A DNA stretch of 64,000 nt, from the NCBI RefSeq assembly GCF_900240265.1, contig NZ_LT964739.1, positions 613,948 through 677,947 on the forward strand, given 5' to 3'. The stretch is from Galactobacillus timonensis. Lineage in GTDB: Bacteria; Bacillota_I; Bacilli_A; Erysipelotrichales; Erysipelotrichaceae. The position numbers were made by a program, and so were the translations under genes. Below are positions 25,608 to 35,383 of this stretch, in pieces. The first letter of the stretch is position 1, and every line of letters begins with the position of its first letter. The notes under the pieces were generated by a model that saw only the letters and a program-made list of their open reading frames with translations, searched no databases and was not told the origin of the DNA.

Positions 25608-28220
25608 ATGAAAACGATCATCTGTTCCAGCTACATTCAGCCTGCTTTGTATCATCAGCTTGCCAACGGCTCCGGCGGCGTCAGCGACGTCCGTCTGATT
25701 CCGCTGGGCGCACTGTTTCCCCATGCCGAAGAAGGCGACGCAAATGCCCTGCTATTGAAGGCACGCCGTCTGCTTCTCGAGCATCAGTCGCAGTTTCCGA
25801 TCTATCGCGACATGTTCTCCTATCCTGCCTTTGTCGAGGAACTGTTGACATTTGCCCGTTCGATCTGCCTCTATCAGATTGATCCCGCTGAACTGCCGGG
25901 GGATTCGGCAAGCGAAGCCGAACTTCGCACCATGCTCGCATTACTGGTGACGCTTGATCTCAGGGAGAAGGAAGTCGGCAAACAAAGAGAGGAAACCTAT
26001 CAGGAAATCCGCTCCATCCCCGATCTTTCCATCCATACAACGTTTGAATCCTCGATCTTCGACTACCGCTTTGAGAAACAGCTGATCATTGACGGCATCC
26101 CTGCCACAACCGTACGGCAGAGTGAACCGGCCACTGTCAGCCTGCGCGAAGCGGATCTTCCCCGCGAAGAACTGGAGGCGATCGTTCAGGATATCTGCCT
26201 CCACAATAAGCCGGCCAACATCATTCTTGTCAGCTACAGTGCCCAGTATCCTGTCCTGCGCCAGATCCTCTCCCGCTATCAGGTACCCTATACCAGTTTC
26301 AAGGAACCGGAAACGATCCATGTCCCGCGGATCTACGGCTCTTTGGCTGAGCTTGCCCTGAAGAAGGATCTGACAAGCTTTCTTTATGCCCTGAAATCCG
26401 ATGCCTTCCCGCAGCGCTGCCCTCTGGATCTGCAGACCTGGCTCGCCAGCTCCATGTCAGAGCTTTCCTGCCCCGAGCCTGTACTTTCCGATCGCTTCCA
26501 TGATGCCAAAGCCGAAGAATTTTACGGCACACGGGCCAAAGACTATTTCGCCTCCATTCAGGATTCACTTGACCTGCTGTTGAACACAACTTCCCCAAAG
26601 GAGGCGTTGAGCGCCGCGTATCAGATCATCTGCCAGCATCCCATCATTCAAAACGCGGCAGATAGGGCGGCCGCCTTCGCTTTGTACAACACACTGCGCG
26701 AAGCCGGGCCGATGGCGGAAGACGAATCGTCTGCCCTCTTTCTCATCCACGCCATCGAACGCACCGGCGCACAATCATCCCACCGCCAGGGCAGCTTCGT
26801 AACCGTCACTGATCTTTCGCATCCTGTTGATGCGCAGGCACGCACCTACGTTGCCGGCTGCGCGGGATCTTCCTATCCGGGCTTTGAAGGCATGAAGGGT
26901 CTTTTCGATGAGGCGTATATTTCCAAGGTGTCCGGCTATCCGACGCTGAAGGAACGCCATGACGCCTACATCGACCAGCTCGACTGGATCAGACACAGCG
27001 CCAGCGAAGAACTGATCTGGTCCTATGCCTCGGAAGACTACGAAGGCCGCGAAGTGCAGCTCGCCTATGACGTTGAATCCATGTTTGAACGCGGCAGCGC
27101 AAAGAAGTGGAACGTTCTGCGTCTGGAACCGGTCAAAGAGCCGGAGCATCATCTGAGCAGCGAACTGATGCACAGTCTCATTCTGCGGGACGGTAAAATC
27201 TGCGGCTCCGTTTCCAGCATCGAGCGCTGGTTCAACTGCCCCTATTCCTGGTTCCTCGCCTACGGCATCCGCCTTGGCCAGAAGGAGCGCACTGCTCTTG
27301 ACCCCCGCTCCATCGGCACAATCGCCCACGCCGTACTGGAGCAGAGCGTCCAAACGTACGGCAAACAGTATGCCGCCCTTGGCAAAGCCTCCATCCGCAC
27401 CTGGATGGAACCGTTCTTCGATACCCTCAAGGCCATGTACCCGAATAGAAGCGGCATGATCTCTCTCACCATGGACCGGCTGACCCTGGCTCTGGAACAG
27501 GCGTTTCTGTTTCTGGAAGCCTATGAGCGCCACACATCGTTCCAGCCCGCATTTACGGAGCGTCACTTTGAAGAGGAGATCGTCGACGGTGTGAAGCTGA
27601 GGGGTATCTTTGATCGCATCGACACCAAGCCTCAAGGAGCCGAAGGCGAGGGATTAGTCCGCATCATCGACTACAAGAGCTCGATCAAGACACTGAGTGA
27701 AAACCAGTTCAAGGCCGGCCTGCAGCTGCAGCTGCCGACGTATCTTGTCGCCGTCGATGATGCGGGGTACGGCAGGCCTACCGCCACCTGGTACATGTCT
27801 CTCAAGAGCGCTCCCTTTACCATTCCGGCAGGTACCGTATCGCGCAATGTCTATACCGAAGTCATTCCGGACGAGGAATGGCTGAAGGCACAGTTCATCA
27901 AAAACCGCCGCCTCACGGGCTGGAACTGCGATGAAACCCACATCGTGGAACAGGACGATGACGGCTCGTTCATCAAGTCTCTCACCAAAGGACATGACTA
28001 TTCCGCGCTGCGGGACGATACGCTTTCCCTTTATTCGCTGTTTAGGGATGAGGTGCTGAAGGGAACGATCGATCTGAAGCCGATCGCAACCTCTTCTACG
28101 TCCAGTGCCTGCACCTATTGTCTGTTCCGCAGCATCTGCCGCTTCCATGGCGCCATGGGTAAACCGGTGCCTCTTGTCGGCAATGATTCGAACAATGAAG
28201 AAACGGAGGAAGACGCATGA
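25608..28220 (+). CDS. addB: ATP-dependent helicase/nuclease subunit AddB
   Basis: 870 residues; subunit of the AddAB double-strand-break repair nuclease. The C-terminal nuclease domain reads LRGIFDRID ... RIIDYKSS (the PD-(D/E)XK core, about residues 665-690). Cysteines for the [4Fe-4S] cluster are C544 (NCPYSWF) and C835, C838 and C844 (CTYCLFRSIC). The N-terminal part replaces the true helicase domain: I see no intact Walker A, so it is nearer to a RexB-like or short AddB and shorter than the 1,150-residue B. subtilis AddB. Its stop overlaps addA as ATGA. The start appears leaderless. Confidence 0.88.
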   Translation: MKTIICSSYIQPALYHQLANGSGGVSDVRLIPLGALFPHAEEGDANALLLKARRLLLEHQSQFPIYRDMFSYPAFVEELLTFARSICLYQIDPAELPGDSASEAELRTMLALLVTLDLREKEVGKQREETYQEIRSIPDLSIHTTFESSIFDYRFEKQLIIDGIPATTVRQSEPATVSLREADLPREELEAIVQDICLHNKPANIILVSYSAQYPVLRQILSRYQVPYTSFKEPETIHVPRIYGSLAELALKKDLTSFLYALKSDAFPQRCPLDLQTWLASSMSELSCPEPVLSDRFHDAKAEEFYGTRAKDYFASIQDSLDLLLNTTSPKEALSAAYQIICQHPIIQNAADRAAAFALYNTLREAGPMAEDESSALFLIHAIERTGAQSSHRQGSFVTVTDLSHPVDAQARTYVAGCAGSSYPGFEGMKGLFDEAYISKVSGYPTLKERHDAYIDQLDWIRHSASEELIWSYASEDYEGREVQLAYDVESMFERGSAKKWNVLRLEPVKEPEHHLSSELMHSLILRDGKICGSVSSIERWFNCPYSWFLAYGIRLGQKERTALDPRSIGTIAHAVLEQSVQTYGKQYAALGKASIRTWMEPFFDTLKAMYPNRSGMISLTMDRLTLALEQAFLFLEAYERHTSFQPAFTERHFEEEIVDGVKLRGIFDRIDTKPQGAEGEGLVRIIDYKSSIKTLSENQFKAGLQLQLPTYLVAVDDAGYGRPTATWYMSLKSAPFTIPAGTVSRNVYTEVIPDEEWLKAQFIKNRRLTGWNCDETHIVEQDDDGSFIKSLTKGHDYSALRDDTLSLYSLFRDEVLKGTIDLKPIATSSTSSACTYCLFRSICRFHGAMGKPVPLVGNDSNNEETEEDA

Positions 28221-31200
28221 GCACACGCTTCGATAACGAACAGAAGGAAGCCATCAATGCGACCGGCACCAGCGTCCTGGTCAGCGCTTCCGCCGGTGCC
28301 GGCAAGACAGGTGTTCTTGTGGCACGTCTCATCAAGCGGTGTCTGGACGATAGGATTCCGATCAGCCGCATCCTTGCGATCACCTTTACCGAAGCCGCCG
28401 CTTCCGAGATGAAGAAGCGCCTCGCCGCCGGTCTCCATGATCGTGCCGCATCCGGCACTACGCAGGACGAGCTGAACTGGATCAATGACCAGCTCATCGC
28501 CCTCGATACAGCCAAGATCACAACGATCGACAGCTACTGCCTCTCGATCATTCAGAAATACTGCAACGTCATCGGCCTCGATCCGGCAACGGGTGAACAC
28601 ATTCTTTCCGGCGGCCAGGTGGAAGCCTACAAAAAGCAGGCCTTCGAAGATGCCGTCAACGCATATGAGAAGGACCATCACGATCTGTTGCTCGCGGTTC
28701 TTGAAACGATCTCCCCGCGTCCCGAAGACTACGACACCCTCTACGACGCCCTGGAGGAAATCGTCAGCCACGCTTCTGCCAGCGACGATGAAGCCGCCTG
28801 GTATGGCAAGGCCAAAGAAGCCGTAAAACCGGTCCGTACCTTCCGCCAACTTCCGGAAGGCATCAAAAAAGAGTATCTCGCCTCTTTTGATCTGCGCCTG
28901 CATACGATTGAAGATGCTCTGGTACAGATGAAGGAGCGCACCGCCGACAACAAAAAGCTTAAGACGGAACTGATTGATGCCAAGCTCGCCTGCACACGCA
29001 ACTGCGAAGCACTGCTGGAAGAGAGCAGCTGGGAGCCGTTCCGTCAGGGACTGATTGCCCTGGCCGAACAGAAGACACCGCCCCTGACCAAGGACGAGGT
29101 CTACACCGCCATCCGCAAGAACATGGATGCGGCCCTCAAAGCCTGTGTCCAGGATGCCTACAGCGAAGATGTTCTGGTCCAGGATGCCAACGAAGTCGGC
29201 CCCCTCATCGCCGGTCTGATCGATCTGGCGCAGCTCTATGAAGAACGCTTCCAGCAGCTCAAGCGCCGGGATGCGTGCATGGATTTCAGGGACATGGAAC
29301 ACTATGCCCTCGCTATCCTGAGAGCCAATAACGGCGAAACGGCAGCCGCCATCCGCGACACTCTCGATGAAATCATGGTCGATGAGTTCCAGGACACCAG
29401 CGTCCTGCAGAACACGATCATCGAAGCCATCGCCAGACCGGACAATGTCTTCCGCGTCGGCGATGTGAAGCAGTCCATCTACCGCTTCCGCCAGGCAAAG
29501 CCCGATCTGATGCGCTCCCTGATGAAGGATCCGGCCAACCGGTGCATCACTCTGCGTCACAACTACCGTTCCATGGCTTCGATCATCGAATTTACCAACC
29601 GCCTCTTTGTACGGGCCATGAATGTGCCCGGCCTCAAGGACAGCTATGGTGCCCTTGACACCGTCACACCCAACAGCGACCGTCAGAAGGAAGATCCGGT
29701 TCCTGTCGAATTCATCAACGTCACTGATGATCCGGAAGATGAACTGACTTCCAAACAGCTCAAGAGCACCTGGATCGCCTCGCGCATCCTCGAAGAAAAG
29801 CAGAACGATCCTTCCCTGAAGTTCTCCGACTTCTGTATCCTGACGCGGGGACACGCCGACAAGACGTATCTTCGCTCCGCCTTCGATGCGGCATCGATTC
29901 CCTATGACATTGATGCCCGGGAAGGCTTCTTCCAGTCCCGCATGGTACTGACGGTGACGGCGTTCTGCCGCGCCCTGAGCAATCCCTCCGACGCCATCGC
30001 CCTGACTTCGGTTCTTACGTCTTCGTTCTATTCCTTTACGGATGAAGAGCTTGCAAGAATGGTCATTGACGGCGGCAGTCTTGTGGAAGGCCTCAAAATG
30101 GATCATCCCGAAGTCATCGAAGAGCTCAACGAATTGCGTACCATCGCCGCCCGGGAAGGCATCGACCGCTTTCTCAGCGAGCTGGCACGTAGACATGATT
30201 TCCTCGAACGTCAGAGCCGCCAGGAACAGGCAAACTTCGACGCCCTCTTTGACAAAGTCATTGCCGGCGGCTTTACAACTCTGGCCGATCTTGTGGAGTA
30301 CATGAATTCCTCCGAAAACGAATCAAGCTCCCAGGCCATCTCCAAGGGCCGCGACGCCGACGTCGTAACGGTTACGACCATTCATCACTCCAAGGGACTG
30401 CAGTACAAGTTTGTATTCCTTTGGTCCACTTCACGCAACAGCTACCGCGACCGTTCGCAGCCGCTGATCGTGGATGATGAACTGTATGCCGGCATCAACC
30501 GGCTCGATACCAGATGGAGCGCACGCCGCCCCTCGGTCTACTTCACCGCCATCGCCAACAAGGGCAACCGCGAAGATCTCGAAGAATTTACGCGTCTTCT
30601 CTATGTCGCGATTACCCGTGCCGAAAAGCGTCTCATCATCGTCGATGCCGGTGTCAAAAAGCCGGATGCTTCGAGACCGGTTACGCTTTCGTTACTCAAT
30701 CAGCGCGGCGGCATGTCCGCTCTTATCCTTTCATGCATGATTGACAACGACATGCTCCGGTATGAAGAGATCGCCCCCGCCGACATTACCAACCGCGATT
30801 TCAAGCCCGAAGTCTATGCAGAGACACTGCCCCGCTATCAGGGAGAGGCCATCGAAGAAACGATCGACGGCACACCAAGCGGCCTGGAATACACCGTTCT
30901 GCCGACGCTTGATCTTGCGAAGGAATACCATACAGGCACAAACTATGGAACCCTGCTTCATGAATCGGTGGAAAAGCTGCCCAACCGCATGTGGACTGAA
31001 GACGATCTCAAAGATCTTGAAATCCCTGAAGCCGGAAAGAAGGCGATTCTTGCCTTCGGCAACAGTGACCTCTACCGGCAGGCTCTGCAGATGGAGATCC
31101 ACAAGGAGTTCCCGTTCTACTATGAAGAAGGAAACCGCACGATGCACGGTTCCATGGACTTTGTCGCCATCGGTGAAGACCATATTCTGCTGATTGACTT

Positions 31201-31360
31201 CAAGACGGATGCCAAGACTCCCGAAGCGATCCGCAAAGCCTACAGCGGCCAGCTCAACGCCTACCGCCACGCCCTGGAAGTTCTCTTCCACAGGCAGGTG
31301 GATGCCTATGCCTGGTCGTTTCATAACAACTGTTCCGTTATGATCGATCCCGAGCAGTGA
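28217..31360 (+). CDS. addA: ATP-dependent helicase/nuclease subunit AddA
   Basis: 1,047 residues, UvrD-like superfamily-1 helicase fused to a nuclease. Walker A is ASAGAGKT (24-31), motif II is IMVDEFQDTS, motif III/IV DVKQSIYRFRQAKPDL, and motif V/VI includes TIHHSKGLQYKFVF and LLYVAITRAEKRL. The C-terminal nuclease has GSMDFVAI and LLIDFKTD. Somewhat shorter than B. subtilis AddA (about 1,230) but all blocks are present. It starts inside the addB stop. With AddB it processes double-strand ends for RecA loading. Confidence 0.95.
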   Translation: MSTRFDNEQKEAINATGTSVLVSASAGAGKTGVLVARLIKRCLDDRIPISRILAITFTEAAASEMKKRLAAGLHDRAASGTTQDELNWINDQLIALDTAKITTIDSYCLSIIQKYCNVIGLDPATGEHILSGGQVEAYKKQAFEDAVNAYEKDHHDLLLAVLETISPRPEDYDTLYDALEEIVSHASASDDEAAWYGKAKEAVKPVRTFRQLPEGIKKEYLASFDLRLHTIEDALVQMKERTADNKKLKTELIDAKLACTRNCEALLEESSWEPFRQGLIALAEQKTPPLTKDEVYTAIRKNMDAALKACVQDAYSEDVLVQDANEVGPLIAGLIDLAQLYEERFQQLKRRDACMDFRDMEHYALAILRANNGETAAAIRDTLDEIMVDEFQDTSVLQNTIIEAIARPDNVFRVGDVKQSIYRFRQAKPDLMRSLMKDPANRCITLRHNYRSMASIIEFTNRLFVRAMNVPGLKDSYGALDTVTPNSDRQKEDPVPVEFINVTDDPEDELTSKQLKSTWIASRILEEKQNDPSLKFSDFCILTRGHADKTYLRSAFDAASIPYDIDAREGFFQSRMVLTVTAFCRALSNPSDAIALTSVLTSSFYSFTDEELARMVIDGGSLVEGLKMDHPEVIEELNELRTIAAREGIDRFLSELARRHDFLERQSRQEQANFDALFDKVIAGGFTTLADLVEYMNSSENESSSQAISKGRDADVVTVTTIHHSKGLQYKFVFLWSTSRNSYRDRSQPLIVDDELYAGINRLDTRWSARRPSVYFTAIANKGNREDLEEFTRLLYVAITRAEKRLIIVDAGVKKPDASRPVTLSLLNQRGGMSALILSCMIDNDMLRYEEIAPADITNRDFKPEVYAETLPRYQGEAIEETIDGTPSGLEYTVLPTLDLAKEYHTGTNYGTLLHESVEKLPNRMWTEDDLKDLEIPEAGKKAILAFGNSDLYRQALQMEIHKEFPFYYEEGNRTMHGSMDFVAIGEDHILLIDFKTDAKTPEAIRKAYSGQLNAYRHALEVLFHRQVDAYAWSFHNNCSVMIDPEQ

Positions 31361-31368
31361 TGAAAACA

Positions 31369-31396
31369 GCCTCCTGAAACCGGGAGGCATTTTTTT
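31369..31396 (+). terminator. Bidirectional terminator between addA and the VWA gene
   Basis: GCCTCC (31369-31374) with GGAGGC (31383-31388), then ATTTTTTT on the plus strand; on the minus strand TGTTTTC follows. The last codons of the convergent VWA gene touch the T tract. Confidence 0.85.
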
Positions 31397-33287
31397 AGAG
31401 AAGGCGGGCAATGATATTCAGAATCTGACCCGTCAGTTTTTCCAGATCGACACAGTCCACCAGGTTCGGATATATTTCCTTCAGATCCCCATACGTATCC
31501 CCATCATCCGAATCGTCGAGTGCGACGGCAATGATATCTGTGCCGCGCCGCGTAATCTTGCGGACCGCGTTGGCTGTATCCTTGGTTGAAACCGGATCAT
31601 AATAGTCATCATAGCCATGCGAAGGAAGACCGTCCGACAGTACGATAATGAGCTTCCTCTCCGCCTGGGACTTCTGGATCAGATACCTCTCCGCCCAGAA
31701 CAGGGCAAGCGCATCGCGGTTTTCCTCGTCGGCGGATATGTGCATCAAATTGTACTTTTCCTCAGGCCGCCCGTGGAAGTCGACGAGCACATTCGCCTCG
31801 ATCGCCGCCTCATCATGCGGCGCACGATGCTCGACAATCGCATGTTCAATGCCGGTACGGCTCAGCACCTCATGAAGAATGACGCTGGACTTCATCGCTG
31901 ACTCGATCCGCTCGCCATACATCGATCCCGATCCATCCACCAAGAGAAGCACCGCCATGTCCGGCACATCGATGCCTTCCACATTGCGATACCAGTAATG
32001 CCTGTGCGGATCGCCCAGACGGCTGGACGTAATTCCGTTTCCGAAGGCATAATTTTCTTCGCGCTCCGTTACCCGCGCCTTCAAAATCTGAACCAGACGC
32101 GACGCATAGGAACGGATATTGAGCTGATAGCGGTCAAAGATGTTCTGATACGCCCTGCGCATATCGAAATCGATCTTCGGATGTTTCTCTTTGATCTGAA
32201 TGTTTTTATGGATGACGGCGCAGTCATATTCCGTACCCTTACGGACGAATACCTGATCCGGCCGCCCGACGATCTTCATTCCGTTTATATCGGCCGCAAA
32301 CTGCTCTACCGCCTGATGCAGCTGGGCAAGGTTCTTCTCCCGATCATCCGGATCAAAGAGACGGCGGCTGACAGCCTGTTCCTTTCCCGTGCGTGAAGAG
32401 GAGAGCAGACTACCGGAAGAAGTGCTGTGCGTCTTTGTACCCCCGAGCATCCGTTCCGTTTCCCTGCCAATTGCAGTAACTGCCTTTTTCTCTTTCTCAT
32501 CCGCAAGATCCGGAATCAGAGGCTCAATGACCGTAAACACCTGACCCGTATAGTCGTAGCGCAATGAAGGAGAAGGAGCCATCGATCCCTTCAGAAACAG
32601 CGGCTTTGTCGCTTCGACATAGGACGCAATCTCTGCCCCGGGATCCCCCTGATCCAGCATCGGATACAGCAGAAAGCCCACCATATAGTCCAGGTAAGAT
32701 ATCAATGTACTGATCTTTTTACCTGTTTCATCATCGCTGTCTTCCTTCATTTTGGAAAAGTTTCGCTGCATCGTACCTTCATCTTCATGGGAAAGAAACA
32801 GCCGCGAAACACGTCCGAACTCAAGGTAGAAGGCCGTATTGTCATAGACCGAACTGCCGACAGCTTCAATGTAGGCATCCTCGATAATATTACCGATGGA
32901 TGCCATGACCTTCCGGCGGATTCTGGTATTGCACCGGGGGTCTCTTACAGCCGCAGACGGTATTTCGGTGTACAGAAGATGCAGACATTCATGAATGGTC
33001 TGTGCCCGCGTAATGATGCGCAGCGCATTCCACGTATCCGCAAGGATATATCCCGGCCAGCCAAGATATTCCGACGTCTTCTTCAGAGCCTGCGTATCGT
33101 AGTAAAGATTAGCCGCCGCCGGGTCCACCACGATGTTTCGTCCATCGGTAAAAGCCTGGTTCTCATTAATGAAAAAGAGACGAACCAGTTCATCTTCCGC
33201 AAATGTCTGAGCAAAGTTCTCCTCCAGACTCCGGTTGTAGTCGCACTGAAACTCCTTCAGTATTTTCGCCGCATCACAAGCGTTCAT
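31395..33287 (-). CDS. Zincin-like and von Willebrand factor A domain protein (CobT-like)
   Basis: 630 residues from ATG 33287; a GTG three codons earlier is also possible. Residues 99-103 are HECLH, an exact HExxH zinc motif, followed by NIIEDAYIE at 133-141. This is the pattern of the putative metallopeptidase domain fused to VWA in CobT/DUF2201-like proteins. The C-terminal VWA domain has the MIDAS motif DGSGSMYGERIESAM, followed by LIIVLSDGLPSHGYD. It overlaps the preceding Sel1 gene by 14 bp and belongs with the MoxR ATPase 35384-36934. MoxR ATPases and VWA proteins act together as chaperones that insert metals or remodel complexes; the target is unknown. Confidence 0.82.
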   Translation of the reverse strand: MNACDAAKILKEFQCDYNRSLEENFAQTFAEDELVRLFFINENQAFTDGRNIVVDPAAANLYYDTQALKKTSEYLGWPGYILADTWNALRIITRAQTIHECLHLLYTEIPSAAVRDPRCNTRIRRKVMASIGNIIEDAYIEAVGSSVYDNTAFYLEFGRVSRLFLSHEDEGTMQRNFSKMKEDSDDETGKKISTLISYLDYMVGFLLYPMLDQGDPGAEIASYVEATKPLFLKGSMAPSPSLRYDYTGQVFTVIEPLIPDLADEKEKKAVTAIGRETERMLGGTKTHSTSSGSLLSSSRTGKEQAVSRRLFDPDDREKNLAQLHQAVEQFAADINGMKIVGRPDQVFVRKGTEYDCAVIHKNIQIKEKHPKIDFDMRRAYQNIFDRYQLNIRSYASRLVQILKARVTEREENYAFGNGITSSRLGDPHRHYWYRNVEGIDVPDMAVLLLVDGSGSMYGERIESAMKSSVILHEVLSRTGIEHAIVEHRAPHDEAAIEANVLVDFHGRPEEKYNLMHISADEENRDALALFWAERYLIQKSQAERKLIIVLSDGLPSHGYDDYYDPVSTKDTANAVRKITRRGTDIIAVALDDSDDGDTYGDLKEIYPNLVDCVDLEKLTGQILNIIARLL

Positions 33288-34638
33288 CCCGATCACTCTG
33301 TTCTTTCATTTTTTCTTCGATTTCCTTGATCATCGCTTCCGCCATCCCTGCGCGCATCTGACAAAAGCCAGGATGATCTCCCGTTTCCGATGCGGAAAGG
33401 TAATACTTCTCTGCCTGCGCAAAGTATTCCTTAGCGCGCTCGAGATCCTTTCCACAGCCGATTCCGTGCCTCAGCTCCACGCCAAGGCGGTAACAGGCAT
33501 CAGCGTACATGAGCGGTTGAGTAACGGGATTCGTACAGCCTTCCACAATCTGAAGAAGATCAAAGGACGCCTCTGGATCATGATGAACAAAATTTGACCA
33601 CCGGAACATATCGCTGCAGGAAATATAGCCGTCGATGTTTCCTAGAAGTGCCGCCTTAGAAAACCATAGATAGGCCTGTTCATGGTCCACCGGGATTTTC
33701 CTTTCTCCGGTCAGAAACCAGCTGCCAAGATAGTCTGCCGCTACCGGATCCCCTTCCTGCGCCGCCAGGCGTAGCAGCTGCACTGCTTTCGGATAATTTT
33801 TAGGGACACCGTTTCCATACCAGTACAGAAGGCCGCAATCCACCATTGCCCGATGATTTCCGGCCTGAATCGCCGTCTGATAATACCGCAGACCGCGTTC
33901 AACCAGCTCCGGTTCCACCTCTTCTGAACGGTCCGTAAAGAAGATGTAATCCGCAACCTGAACCATGGCCGGGATATCACCATCCTCTGCTTTATGAATC
34001 AGCGCTGGCGAGAAATTCTCATCCTCCGCCATCGCCGGCGCTGCCTGTATTCCCTTTTCCTCTAGGTCCCTGAGCCGCTGACGCACCGCCGTTTCAACAA
34101 TATCGTCACGCACTTCTTTGACCATATCCAGCGCATACCTGTACAGGGCTAAGGCAGTCCTCGGATCTTCCGCAACATAAAGGCCGTCGCGGTAGAAATC
34201 ACCGACACGGTACATCGCATGCGGATCCACCAGAATCGCAGCCTTGGAATAGTAGACATACGCGCCGCGCAGGTCCACGGCGCATCCCTCTCTTCCCTCC
34301 GCGAGCATGTCGGCATATTCAATCATCGCCTCTACATCATCATGATCCGCAGCCTGCTGAAGCAGTTCCATGGCTTTGTTGAAATCGCGGTGAATAAACC
34401 ATCCATACCTGTAGAGACTGGAAAGAACCTCCATCGCCCAGGTGCTGCCTTTCATGACATCGAGCTGCAGATTCTTGACTGCTAAATAATGACTTTCCTG
34501 CCGTGCATGCCGATCACCGTTTCGAAGAAGGCAGATGATTTGAGCCAGATCCGGATCTTCTTCCGCACTGTCATCCTGCTCTGACAACAGATTCAGAAAC
34601 TTCAGCCACGCCTGATCTTCGGCTGTGGTTTCAAGCAT
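33274..34638 (-). CDS. Sel1-repeat protein, long form
   Basis: 454 residues built of Sel1-like (TPR-type) helical repeats, seen as recurring A-x-x-x-L-G/ADMLAEG... and YYSKAAILVDPHAMYRVGDFYRDGLYV units. At least six repeats cover about 80-420 and end in a helical tail. Such repeats form a scaffold for protein-protein contacts. It overlaps the other Sel1 gene upstream by 8 bp and the VWA gene downstream, so all are co-translated. No signal peptide, so cytoplasmic. Confidence 0.85.
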   Translation of the reverse strand: MLETTAEDQAWLKFLNLLSEQDDSAEEDPDLAQIICLLRNGDRHARQESHYLAVKNLQLDVMKGSTWAMEVLSSLYRYGWFIHRDFNKAMELLQQAADHDDVEAMIEYADMLAEGREGCAVDLRGAYVYYSKAAILVDPHAMYRVGDFYRDGLYVAEDPRTALALYRYALDMVKEVRDDIVETAVRQRLRDLEEKGIQAAPAMAEDENFSPALIHKAEDGDIPAMVQVADYIFFTDRSEEVEPELVERGLRYYQTAIQAGNHRAMVDCGLLYWYGNGVPKNYPKAVQLLRLAAQEGDPVAADYLGSWFLTGERKIPVDHEQAYLWFSKAALLGNIDGYISCSDMFRWSNFVHHDPEASFDLLQIVEGCTNPVTQPLMYADACYRLGVELRHGIGCGKDLERAKEYFAQAEKYYLSASETGDHPGFCQMRAGMAEAMIKEIEEKMKEQSDRDERL

Positions 34639-35368
34639 CGGCTTTCATCTCCCGAATTACTTCATCCAGTTCCGCTTCAGCACGGGAAAGGACGTTATCC
34701 GTGAAACGGTCTCCGTTTTCCCGACGCTGCTTGAACCCATCGACCGCCTTAGCGAGATACACGCGTGCATCTGCGAGGTTCTTTGGCGTCCCCGTCCCAT
34801 AATGGAAACATGTCCCAAGGCGCCTGCACACATCGGGCCAGCCGTAGAGCGGCCGATCCTCTTCATCGAGAATCTGCATACAACTGCGGTAGAGGAGAAA
34901 GCCCGTGACCTGATCCTTCGGCACATAGAGGCCCTTCATAAAGAAGTCGCCGACTTTATACCAGGCCACATCATCCCCGAGCATAGCCGCCTTCGTAAAG
35001 TACATGTACGACTTTGCATAATCTACCGGCAGAGAGCCTCTGCCGTAGTAGTACATGTAGCCCATGTTGGAGATGGCCGGAACATTGCCCGCATCGGCAG
35101 CCTTCTTATAGCAGTAGACAGCTTTGTCAAAATCCTGATCCACATAAAGACCGTTGTAGTACACGGCACCAAGGTCCACCATCGCATCAGAATTCCCTGC
35201 CGCGGATGCCTTTTTCAGATAGTCGAGTCCACGCTGGAACCATTGAGGATCCATATCCGGATCGTAGGCTTCAAAAAACAGAAAATGTCCCAGTTCTGCC
35301 ATGGCACCTATATCGCCGCTATCTGCTTTTCTCATTGTTTCCTTCAGACTGTTTGTATCGTCCGTCAT
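34631..35368 (-). CDS. Sel1-repeat protein, short form
   Basis: 245 residues with four or five Sel1-like repeats, for example GNSDAMVDLGAVYYNGLYVDQDFDKAVY-type and GNVPAISNMGYMYYYGRG. It is a paralogue of its neighbour 33274-34638 and shares unit spacing. ATG 35368 has AGGGGAAA upstream. Sits between the MoxR ATPase and the longer Sel1 protein, and probably bridges the ATPase to its partners. Confidence 0.85.
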   Translation of the reverse strand: MTDDTNSLKETMRKADSGDIGAMAELGHFLFFEAYDPDMDPQWFQRGLDYLKKASAAGNSDAMVDLGAVYYNGLYVDQDFDKAVYCYKKAADAGNVPAISNMGYMYYYGRGSLPVDYAKSYMYFTKAAMLGDDVAWYKVGDFFMKGLYVPKDQVTGFLLYRSCMQILDEEDRPLYGWPDVCRRLGTCFHYGTGTPKNLADARVYLAKAVDGFKQRRENGDRFTDNVLSRAEAELDEVIREMKADA

Positions 35369-35383
35369 GGTATTTCCCCTTCC

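Noticed and set aside
28115..30196. 693-codon open frame on the minus strand opposite addA
   Set aside because: Antisense shadow over clear helicase motifs of addA; no recognisable domain.
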